Positions 26,501 through 38,659 of a stretch of DNA of 64,000 nucleotides are shown here, piece after piece (the stretch's first letter is position 1; the number at the start of each line of letters is the position of its first letter). This DNA is from Liopterus haemorrhoidalis (Eukaryota; Arthropoda; Insecta; Coleoptera; Dytiscidae). Both the position numbers and the translations under genes were made by a program. The stretch spans positions 24,186,813 through 24,250,812 of the forward strand of contig OZ020619.1 of NCBI GenBank assembly GCA_963971575.1, written 5' to 3'. Below the pieces are notes generated by a model that was not told where the DNA came from, did no database searches, and worked only from the letters and a program-made list of their open reading frames with translations.

Positions 26501-29500
26501 ATCTGAAACACCCGCATTTACAACTTGCGCGTCATATTGTTTACTATTTACACATATATTGTCCAGACAAGTTTTTGAAGTAGCCGTTACTCTAGTTGGC
26601 TTATCAATCGTTATATTAAGGTTGTAACTCGTTAGCAAGTCAACTAGAGAATTTTTTGTTTTAGAATTCTCAAGGAAATCTATGTTAAAATCACCACAAA
26701 GCAAAATAAAACTAGTAGATTTTATGTTTGTTATGATTTCTAAACATTTTTCTAATTCACAGAGAAATACATCAGTACTGAAGTCAGGTGACCTGTATAC
26801 TGTTACAATAATAAAATTTTTGGAGTCTTTGGTTGACATACTGGATGCACAACACTCAAATAATTGTTCCTGACATAAATGTTTAATTTCAAAAATATCT
26901 CTAGTTTGTTTTATTTTGTCACTACACATGATTAACACTCCACCATGAACGTGATTACTCCTACTATAGTTTGATATTGTTCTAAATCCCGGAATACTGA
27001 TAATTTCACCCGGATAAAGCCAATGTTCAGAGATACACAAAATGGCAATTTCACGTTCTGATAGAAAAACTTCCAATATTTCCGTTTTGTTTCTCAGGCA
27101 TTGAGCATTTTGGTGAAATATTGTTAGAGATCCTACTTTACATGCTTTATAAACCCCTCTTTTTGAAAATTTATTTTCTCGTCAGTTTTAACGTCTTTAA
27201 TTTTTCTAATATTGTTTATTTTTAACAGGATATCAGCCACTTTCTTTTTGCCACTAACATTTAAATGTAGTCCATGTTTATTGTAGTCGCATCTGTCCAG
27301 AAACATATTAATGTCTATTAATTTAAAACAATATTCATGTGAGAGTCTATAAAGAAAGGTATTTAATTCATATATGAAATTGTTTCTTTGGGGTAGATCA
27401 TAACGATAGGGAATAGTATTAATCACTAAGTTTGTATGGGTACAGTTTTTTACAACACTTAACACTGCGTTTTTAAAGTCTTTAATGTTGATGTCGTTGG
27501 TTCCTGCAGTAACAATAACCTTGTCGCTTTTATTAAAAGTTTTTGTTAGTTGGGTAAAGTTTTCGGTCACGTTTTTAAATCGATATCGACTTGACTTTTG
27601 CTTACAAAGATTACTCTTACAATTGCCGAAAAACTTATTTCAGGATTTTGTCCTAATCAACCCCTAAAGGGGTGAATCTACAATTGGGGCGAATCATGCT
27701 TCCCGTTGTATTTCCTGTGTTTGTTGACATATAAAATTACTTTTTGACACTTATGTGTATTTTTAAAATATCTCGAAATGTTATTGACAGTTTTTAAAAT
27801 TGCATGCCTTAGGCTGAAAAGAGGTGAAATGTGAATTCAGACATTCTTTAATATCTCTTAGGACCAATGATATATCGACTTGATTTTTGCTTACAAAGAT
27901 TACTCTTACAATTGCCGAAAACCTTATTTCAGGATTTTGTCCTAATCAACCCCAAAAGTGTGAATCTACAATTGGGGCGAATTATACATCCCGTTGTATT
28001 TCCTGTGTTTGTTGAGATATAAAATTACTTGCTATTTACTTATAAAGACTACCCATGCAATTGCCGAAAACCGTATATCAGAATTTTATCCTACTCCTAT
28101 CAACCCCAAAGGGCTGAATCTACAATTACTTTATATTTTACTAAATATGTTTTGAATTTCCTATTTATCTCCCCTACTATAATTTTAGGGGTGCTTAATA
28201 AATTTCTGACACGCCAAGGGGTACGTCAAGAAAAAATGTTGAGAACCACCGGTCTACAATAAGGCTCAGAGACGAAGGGGGGGGCATTGGAGAGAAACTT
28301 CTTCACACACATTATTATTAATGATTATTAACATAATTTTTTGATGATAAAAAAAAACTATTATTTCTACAAAATTATCTGTAAAATCAGAATTGGTAAT
28401 AAATATTGATCACTTTTCACATACAAGGGCTTATTTAAAAGTTAACATTTCTAATTTTTATTCATTTACTGAGTAACAGTGATGTGAAGTTAAAAAAAAG
28501 TTAAGCGCTGTAAAATTGAAAATTAAATCAAAATTTTTCTTTGATAACTTGAAATTAAAAAAATAATCAAATTGATTCGAATATATTTAGTCTATATTTT
28601 ATGATTCCCAAACATACAAGTTGAATTCAAAATATGAGTATTTTTCCCTCTCCCTGTAAGCTACTTCGAGGTTCCCCCATCTCGAAGTAGCCTGTGTAGC
28701 CATGCCCCCAATGACGTAATAAGGCATCTGGCCACCGCACCCCGCGGAGAATGTGTGACTTTTGAATTGGCTACATTATACCCTTAAGGACTCTAATAAG
28801 AATTTTGTATCATTTCCGGTTTCAACGGAAAATGTTTCAACTTTTTATCTAGCATAGGGAATCCGTACTTTGATTTTTTTTCTTGAAAGTACCTTAAATC
28901 AGCTTTATAAGGATATCAAAATATCATACTTTAATTTTAACCATTTCAAAATGGCGACCATTTATTTATAAAATAATGAATAACATAAACCGTACAAAAT
29001 TAAACATAACAAGCGTTGAAAATGATTCTGTTACATAAAAAAAAAAAACAAATAAAACCTGCAAATTTTCTTGCCTGTTAGTACGAGTTTGATATTAAAG
29101 GTGATATCATAAAATCATTTGTAATTATGGCTTACGTACGTTATTCAAATCAAGAAATGAGAGATGGTTCTGACATTCGGGGAATGTCAAATAAATTCTG
29201 TTAGGACCCAGCAACTCTACCAAGAAAGGTATCCTGAAGGTAAAGGTTAAAATACTTAGAACATGCGGTAAGAATAGCCATCAAAGAAATTCAAGAGTAT
29301 ATCGTTCTAAATGTAATGAAAGAGTTTTTATTACGAATGAGAAAATGTGTGGATAATAACGGCGGTCATATTGAACATTTGTAAATTTTCCTTACTTTAT
29401 TACTAACGTTAGTCATATTTTCTTTTATTGTTTTTCCTTGTTACATAATGTTATATCTTTTTATAATTTAGTTTCTACGATTTTTATACTACTATTATTT

Positions 29501-32500
29501 ATTATTTTGTAAATAAATGGTCGCCATTTTGAAATGGTTAAAATTAAAGTATGATATTTTGATATCCTTGTAAAGCTGATTTAATGTACTTTTGAGAAAA
29601 AAAAAAAAAATAAATAAAGATAACTTTCCAAGATCGGCATAAAACAAATTGTCCTGTATCGGTCAACTAAGAAATTTAGTTCTACACATATCACACGTCA
29701 AGATCTAACTAAAATATATATAAATATATAGCAAGGATAGTGCTCCACAACCAATTCTTTTAGTGAAAAGTGCTCCGCGGCTCAAAAAGAAACTCTGAAA
29801 CATTTCATAGATAACTCGTATTCCCTTTATCTTGACACACCTGTATACCTATGAAAGCCTGAAATGTGTAAAAATGTACAGTTTATATCAATTTTTGTTT
29901 CAGGTTAACCTTTCCACTGTTGGCTATCATATTGTTCCATAACACATTTTTAAGATATCTTACTTCAGGACCAAATTGGCCAAATATTTATAAATCCATT
30001 GAATGCGATGAATATTGGTGGTCTGCACTACTTTACGTACAGAACTATGTCAATCCACATGATTTATGTATTATGCAAACTTGGTACCTCTCAGCAGATA
30101 TGCAATTATACTTGATTTCACCATTACTGTTGATACCACTTTACAAATGGCCATCTTTTGGACGAAATTGTTTGGTTATATGTGCTAGCCTATCTGCAAT
30201 AATAAGTTTTGCTATAATATATATTTTTCAATACAATGGTATTTGCTGTGTTTCGGCGTAAGTAGAAATTAATTTTAATACATTCTATTAGATGTATGCA
30301 TACGTTTTGTCCTTTTTTTTCGGAATTTTTTGTAATATGCAAAATATAATTCAATTAACACAATATTTAATCTCGCTATCTATGACTAGAGCCCTGCGCG
30401 GATATGTTTTTCCGTATCCGCAACCGATCCGCATCCGCATAGGCAGGATCCGCATCCGATCTGCATCCGCAGCCTTTGTAAATATAAAGTCCGCATCCGC
30501 AAAAAATATCCGAAAAATCCGCACAGGATTTGCTGTCTGTTTGGAAATATCTAACATAGATTGGGTAGAGTTTTCCGTTATTCCTAGATAAAACATCACT
30601 AAATAACAATTATTCAATTAAAACACTATAGTGCGTTCAAAGGTGAGTTTGCAGTATAGCTCGTATGAAAAACTCGTATGATTTACAAAAATCAGCTCTT
30701 ATAAAACTCAAAATAAAACTCAACAAAACTAAATGGCCATTTGCAGAACACTGCGTCTTCACAGATTAGCGCGTTTTAGAGCTGGCAACGTCGACAAGCA
30801 AGAAAAGGATAGCGTCATTGTGTAAACCCATTAGAGAGTATGAAAAAGAACTACTCCATATGCCCTGTACTGCAAACTCACCTTTGAACGCACTATAGGT
30901 TGGTTTCACAAATATATTTATTTTACTCAATACGTATTTCGGCTATTAAGCAATTCTGAAGAGTTCAAAATTAAACTAATTAAAAAATAATAAATGCAAT
31001 AATATATATACTATGTCTGTACAGAGGTAGGTGTGTGTGTGTGTGGGGGGGTTGCAAATAAGGTGACAATTATAGTTTTATTACAGGGCTGTTGTATAAC
31101 TCTACCTGTTCATTCATTATGGGTATTCCTGACTGTAATTGTTTGCGGATTTCCAAATGTTCTAGGAGAGTAAGTCTTTGGTTATTGTTATTTATATGAA
31201 TTACCGAGCAGTCATCTGTGTTAAAGATGTGGTTACTAGAAATGCAATGCTTTGCGACATTTGAGGAATCTGGTTTTATATTCCACTTTCTGAATTGAAT
31301 TTTAAAAAGGAATTAGAAACCATTTATAGTATTGCTGCTGATAATGGCTATTCACAAGCCGAAATGAACAAAATTCTATTAAAAAATCAAACTAAGCATT
31401 TGCTCAACTTATTCTACAGCATTGAAAGTCCTTCAGACAAAATCTATGAAAAAATCCCATGCTTAGGCAAAATTAGTTATAAAATTGGCAATAAACTTAG
31501 GAAAATAAATATAACACCGGCTTACTATAATCAAAAAACTATTAAAAATTTCTTAGTTAATAATAAAATAGACAAAATTGGTCTTACTGATTAAAGTGGA
31601 ATTTATAAGATAAATGTCAAGACTGTGACCACGTTTATATAGGAAGAACACATAGAAAATTTAAGATTAGGTTCAAAGAACATTTAAGCGCCAATAAAAA
31701 CATAAAACCAGATTCCTCAAATGTCGCAAAGCATTGCATTTCTAATAACCACATCTTTAACACAGATGACTGTTCGGTAATTCATATATTATTAATAACA
31801 ATAACCAAAGGCTTACTCTCCTAGAACATTTGGAAATCCACAAACAATTACAGTCAGGAATTCCCAGAATGAATGAACAGGTAGAGTTATACAATAGCCC
31901 TATAATAAAACTATAATTGTCATCTTATTTGTGACCCCCCCCAACCACCTACCTCTGTACAGACATAGTATATATATAATTGCATTTATTATTTTTTAGT
32001 TAGTTTAATTTGTAACTCTCGAGAATGGCTTAATAGCCGAAATATGTATTGAGTAAAATAAATATATTTGTGAAACCAACCTAGTGTTTTAATTGAATAA
32101 TTGTTAAAATCTAACATGTTTCGCCTTATTTGGCATATCGCTGTTTTACAACACTACTAAATTTTTTTAAATTTTATCATATTAATATTACTTGGTCCAG
32201 AAACGTGTTTCTATCTAACGTTGTATTGAGATTATATAGGTTAAAAAATAAAGATAGAAATTACAATTATTCAACTCTTAAACCAAGTTTATATAAAATG
32301 TAAAACAGTATTTTCTCAAAAACTTAGTTTTTTAAGATATCTCACTATTATTTTAGACCAGCGATATTTAGAAATAATTAAACAGATTAATTTATCACAT
32401 TTATGACCAATAAATAACAAGGAAAGTCCTATAAGATAAGCAAATTAAAAAACATAAGTTCTTAATAATAAAACTAAATTCTTAAATTCATCATTTGTAA

Positions 32501-35500
32501 ACTTTATATCTAAAATTATTATTGTTATTAATTTTATCTATTTATCTATATATTTATTTTATTTCTTTAAATTTATATACATGTACCTGTATTTACATCT
32601 GTGTGTTCATAGTATTACGTTCTAATATAAATGAGCACACCTTTAGACCGGCACAAGCGTACACAAGAACAAATTATGTATTAAGATACCGCCATGCACT
32701 GAGCTTTGCTCATAATGGTGTAACAATTTGTATGTTCTCATGTAAACTGTGCAATTTATTTTTATTTGAAAATAAATTATTATTATTATTATTAATTATT
32801 ATTATCCTATTATTAAAAGATGAAAGTTATATGACGATTTTAAGAAAGCTGAAATATTTTTATTTTTAAAAATTCGATATGAACTTCTATGTTTTTGTAT
32901 GTGGCAAATTACCATGGTTAATTTTTACTAATATTTCCAAAAATGCAAAATAAGGCGATGCATAATTATTTTTAAATTAATAAACGCAATAAATCCAAAG
33001 AAATTGTTGTATCTACGACTGTTATATAAACTCTACTATATTTAACTATTGGGGGTTTATTTTGGGGTACTAAACGCGTTTTCCGTAGGAAGCGTTTACG
33101 CGTTTTCCGTCCACCGAAGATTTTATGTTCACGCGAATATTGTGGATAAGCGGATATGATATATAATCCGCATTCGCACGATTTAAATGATAATTTATCC
33201 GCATCCGCAGAAAAATGGCGGATATCTGCGGGCAATCCGCGGATTTGCAGGGCTCTTTCCATGACCTAATATCTAGTTAGAGAGTTTTCAATTTCTGTAC
33301 AAACACAAATTAGCCATTGGCAGACAGTGAAATGATCCATCTGTTTTTGAATCTCAGTCACATCTCGAACGCACTATAAAGTTCTGCATTTACCTGAATA
33401 AATATTAACCCGAAGGCGTCAAGTTGGTTGTATATGCCGGGTGTGGGAGAATTTATTATCCAAGCTACAGATGGTGCACTGTGTAGTGAACAGAGCCGGC
33501 GCTAGCCCTTTTGGCGCCCTGGGCAAAATCCTCAAACTGCGCCCTTTTGTTAGAATATGCAGTGGCAAAACGAAAGAGCAAACGCAATCTTATTTCAAAC
33601 ATATTCTTTTGATTTAGATGTTTGCAATTTAAATATTTTTACATTTTAACCTAATACTAATTGTGGCTAAGTAAATTTGCTGATACAGTGGAACCTCGAC
33701 TTACCTGTCGAAGTACGATCTCTTCGAGGTACAAACTATTTTCATATCCTATTTTGACCTCTAAATACGAACTGTGATTTATTTATTTTTTTAATGAATC
33801 AAAGCCTGTTTTACATGTTCCTTTTTTAACTTTTTTCCCTAGTACTAGAAACAGGCTACCAGTGGCGCACCCAGGGGAGGGACCCGGGGGCCTGGGCCTT
33901 CTCTAAGAAAGAAGTAAATAAAAATAAAAACCTACAAACACACTAGAAAATGTTTACCATCGTCTTAGGTAAATATATCTATTTAAAAATAGGAGAACTT
34001 TTTTTTTAGGTTGTCACATGTATTTTAGAAGTGAGGACCTTTTTGTTTTTAGGTTATCACTTGTATTTCCGAAGCGAGGACCTTTTTTTTGTAGATCATC
34101 ACTTGAAATTTAGAAGTGAGAGTCTTATTCATAATTTAAATAATTTTGTCTTCCGCCCCCCCCCAATTCCTGTGTGCGCCACTGCAGGCTACCAACAGGC
34201 TACTACTACATGTAACAAATCGAAAACTCCTGAACCACAAGAAAGTTGTTCATTTTTTACAGTTTAAAGGAAAATGATTTTCATACTAATCATGTGAAAT
34301 ACAAAATTTCATAAATAAAAATTAATATATGGTATACAAAATGCACATTTATAGTAAAAAAATGCTTCTTCTCACTCCTTCTCGGAACGGATTAATTGAT
34401 TTCCCATAAGATGTAAATCAAAATTAGGTTTCTAGATACATACGTTTTAAGATACGAACCGAGGTCAGGAACAATATAATTTTGTAAGTCAAGGTGCCAT
34501 GGTTTATCTAAATGTGCAACCAAAATCAGTTATAGATGTTTTCAAATGTGTAAGAAAGTTAATCAAATATATTTCTATGAAATCTGTTAAAAATATTAGT
34601 AACGTTACCAGTGAACAACGTACTACATTGCAGAAGTTCGAAAGAATATTATTAATTTTGTATTTAATATGTACGAGTCTGACAGAAATGAAAATTTATA
34701 TTTTTGATCGAAATAAAAATAGAAAAACTGTATCGAAAAAAGCGTTTGTTTTGACACCCCTAAGAGCTGGCGCCTTGGGCCAGTGCCCCATCGCCCCTGC
34801 TTTTCACCGCCACTGGTAGTGAAAGCAACTAGCGTCTTGCGTTTCTGTACAAATGTCATTCCGGCTTCCTTGTCCAAAAAACTTCCTTCTCCATTTCGTC
34901 AGTCAGCTGATTCATCTGAAGCTTAGAGTGCTCAGCATTAATATCGTCATGTATTATAGTCCATACCATCATAGGCACAAGGACGTTTTTAGCATGAATG
35001 TTCAATTTTGTCTATTGTCTTGTCTGAGTCTACCCATTTATGTATATCTTTAGAATTGTTGTGCATAATCTATTATTCTCTGCGGGTTTCTAAAAAAAAA
35101 ATACATACACACTTATATTACTTTGCAAAGAACGGAATTCATGCACCCAGTAATTGTAATGCTCTATATTCTAAGAAATTTTTGAACCCCTGAATATTTT
35201 GTATCTCAAGCCCTCGCCTCGAAAGTGTTCCTAAATCAACTTTTAGTTGTTCCGCGAAAAACGTGATGGATTTTATTTAATAGATTGGAACATAATGACT
35301 TCCAAATCTTTCAATCTTCATGCCCTTTCATAGCATGATCGATCACTGACAATAAAATTACGGTCTTTAAAACTTTGAAACTAATATGTGTAAATATTGT
35401 GAGACAATATCTTCAAAAGAAAATTGATTCGGATTCTTTAACAACGTTTTTCTTTGTTATAATACGTGCCGAATATACGAAGAAAGTTAATAAGCAGTTG

Positions 35501-38500
35501 ACTTCGATCAGATATCAATGCAGTGAATTAAACTAAAGTAAGTTAAAACTCCTGAAAAAATACAAGGTACCACACAAAAGTTCCCGGAATGACTTTTTAA
35601 AAACTTATAATCGGTTACTGGTGTCTATTTCGCAGTAGTTCCCTTGTACGTTAATGCACCGGCAATTTATCCATTGCTGAAATGTTTTTGGAAGTCTATT
35701 TTTGGCGAGTTTGCCAAGCACCGCCTGCGACTACTTTTGAATTTCGCTCGCGTTATGGACGATGAAAACTTCTTGTCCAGGGTGATAACTAACGATAAAC
35801 AGAGCCAATAGTCATCACAATGGAAAAGTCCACTTTCACAGAGATCCAAAAAAATAAAACCAAGTGAAGAGCAATAAAGAGAATGATATTGTTTACTTTA
35901 ATAACAAGGAAATCGTGTACAAAGAATTCCAGTCAGCAAGTTACACTGTCAATTCACAGTTCATCTGCGATGTTTGAAGGCGCCTTCGTCAAGATAAACG
36001 AAAATGCCCCGAACCTTGAAAAACTGGGTGTTTCATCAAGCCAACATCAACCCATAGTTTGTTCCACACACAGTAGTTTTTGACGAAGAAATCAAATACC
36101 GTCAGCCATCACTCGGAGTATTTACTGATTTAATATTATTGATTTAGGAACCTACGACATCATTTTATTCCCGAAATTGACAATTAAGCAGAAAGGTCGA
36201 CATTTTGATACAGTTATAGAATCTTTTTATATAATTGCAGGTCGTGCTTAACACGCTTGTCCAAAAAGACTTGCAGAAAACTTTCCAGCAATTGATAAAA
36301 CGCTAAAATCGATGCACTGATACGCAAGAGAACTCATACGAAGGTGATAGCGGCCGCTAATTGACAAATTTAGTAGAACGCTAATAGTAGAGCGCTGAAA
36401 ATAAAGACTAAAACTTTAAAACATATCTAATCAAGGCCGGCTCTAGGCAGAAAACAGAGGAGGCGCAATTTCTTGGTGCCCCTTTTAATAGGCGCCTTTT
36501 AAAATGCTGAAGATATGAATTATATGACTATATTTCGTAAATGACTTCAAACCATATTTGTTATACTTGGAAATTTGTTTTGTTTAACTATTCGTTCGCT
36601 GTTCTGTTTCCGTTAAGTATTTTGTGGAATTTTTGTAAATAAGATCTTTTGGTTCTTGAACCCTTAAATAAATTTATTTATTTATTTTATTATTATTTTA
36701 TTTTATTACACACTAATTGCATAAATAACTGTTTACTACAGCAACTATCATTTAATTATCAGGCAAAATTCATTATTTAATAGAATTATGTGCACATTTA
36801 ACGCTTACTTTAATACCTGATATATTTTCCTTGTCATTTTCTAAATTCTTTTTTCTATCTCATTGTAAATTAGTTCTATAAGAATTATGTTCTGTTTAAC
36901 CACACAAAAAATTAATAAATGAACAAATATGCTACCAAATAATAATATATTCAATTCAGGACGCTATTTGAAAAAAAAAAAAAAACTTACCTCTTCTCCT
37001 GCGCCAGGGTTTGAATGTATCTAATATTTGACTAGTGAAATAGATCAGCCCCTTTGTCTTATGATTAAAGACTAATATGATTAAAAGACGTATCTTTTAA
37101 AATAACAGAGCTTACTTTTATTGTTTTATTGATATAGCAAGTATACAAATTTGTTTTATAGTATTAAGTACCTCCATACTTAAATAAAATAAAATAAATA
37201 GTGTATGTAAGCTCTTTTCCTCTATTGCAGCGATTCTTAACAGGGGGACCGCGAAAATATTATTAGAATTTTTTAAGTTTTTATATCTTTACAAATAAAT
37301 AATATAAAAAAAATAAAAAAATATATTTTACACGTTTTTATAAGGGATACATTAAAGTCACTATATTATACAAAGTAGCGCAAGCCTTTGAAGAAGCCGA
37401 CAGGCCCCAGGGTTTGATTTGCAACATTGGTTCCCCTATTAAGTAAACTAAAGCAGCATTTTTTACGTTCTTAAGTTTGCGTCTGCGCTGTCACATTTCT
37501 CTTTCTCGCTCTAATTTAATAAACTCCTTTGTCAGCGGTTTGAATATTTAAGGTTAAGTTTCATTTAAATTTATATATTATATCCATTTTATTTAATAAA
37601 AATAAAAAAAAATAATTGAAATTGTACCACAATTTTGTTATAGCGCATCTTTGATTAAAAAAATCGTGATTGCAATGTTTGAAATAAAAATATTGGTAGT
37701 ACTAATTTCTTATTTTTGTATTGTTGGAATCACTGAACATCATTTGTGTTGGCGACATTTTTAGCCCCAGCATGGCCGCCGTTGCACTACTTTGTATAAT
37801 ATAGTGACTTTAGGATACATATGTAAGTGACAGATGAATTTAATGACATCACAATATTCTTAAACATGGTTAAACTAAATGAAAACATGGAGCGCATAGG
37901 TAAATTTGACCCAAACAGACAGAGAGACAAAATTACAAGTTAAATAAAACCGTGTAAATAATACCAATTTATCACCAACCCATGATGACACTCTGATTGA
38001 ATTGATAAAATATTTAAATTTGAATTCACTTTTCAAGAAAAAAAGTTTGGCACAATTTGGATACATATTCGGAAGGAATATCCGCACCTGTTCACCATCG
38101 CCATACAACATTTATTGCCTTTTGCTTCCACATATCTGTGCGAAAAGGGATTTTCCACAATGGTCAATATTAAAACGAAGCAACGTAATCGACTCCGAAC
38201 AGACTCTTGCATGCGAATAGCTTTAAGTATCGCAATTGAAGTGCGGATAGACAAATTAGGGGTGTGTATTCAACAAGAAAAGTCTCATTAATTTGCCGCA
38301 TTTGGTTTATAATGGTGTATGTATATTACCGATTGTATTAAATATTCTTATAAATTTTGTTTTCTCTGTTTTGACTTGCTTATACTATTTATTTTATATT
38401 TTTGGTATTTTTACTATTTACCTTGGAATAGGATCGTATCCTCATCTCTTCGTATTTATTTTTTTGTGGAAAATTCCATTACATTTTTAGTTACACGCTA

Positions 38501-38628
38501 CGTTGACAGCTTTTACCCACGTGGCCACCACGTGGCTTCATATAAATATGTGTGAAGTTAGCTATTCGACTGCGCTCACTGCGCCCTCAACGTTAAAAAA
38601 TATTGCCAATTTATTATTATATAATAAA

Positions 38629-38659
<31 letters not shown>

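Larger units (their letters stand above)
23834..27572 (-). mobile_element. LINE with esterase ORF1 (CR1-like), 5'-truncated
   Basis: Minus-strand non-LTR retrotransposon inserted in a unit of tandem array 1. The 3' end is an (ATT)n run (23834-23875). The 5' end is cut inside ORF1 at 27572. The order is ORF1 esterase, ORF2 endonuclease, reverse transcriptase, then a ~465-bp AT-rich 3' UTR. A duplication of about 3-4 bp (gat/gata) borders it. There is only one frameshift, so the insertion is fairly recent. Confidence 0.9.
30604..32106 (+). mobile_element. Penelope-like element with inverted partial copy
   Basis: A 5'-truncated + strand copy (31286-32106) is preceded by a minus-strand copy of its last ~414 bp (30604-31285, excluding a MITE). 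The two arms pair almost base for base, including 'gcttaatagccgaaatatgt' near the tips. Such inverted partial copies are typical of Penelope-like elements. The coding part is the linker and GIY-YIG endonuclease. Confidence 0.85.
30387..33257. mobile_element. hAT element with ccgcatccgc subterminal repeats, host to a Penelope element
   Basis: The ends 'tagagccctg' and 'cagggctctt' are inverted. The flanks tctatgac (30379-30386) and tccatgac (33258-33265) form an 8-bp duplication with one change. Inside both ends gcggat/ccgcat motifs are repeated many times (30397-30525, 33165-33245). No transposase frame was found. A Penelope-like element occupies 30604-32106. Confidence 0.75.
33491..34815. 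mobile_element. hAT element, outermost of a three-level nest
   Basis: It starts 'cagagccggcgctagcc' and ends 'caccgccactg'. Both flanks carry gtagtgaa (33483-33490, 34816-34823), a perfect 8-bp duplication. No coding region. Inside is a Tigger-like element, which contains a hAT MITE. Confidence 0.82.

Noticed and set aside
30292..30617. Arg/Ile- and Ala/Asp-rich open frames on both strands
   Set aside because: They translate the ccgcatccgc subterminal repeats of the hAT element.
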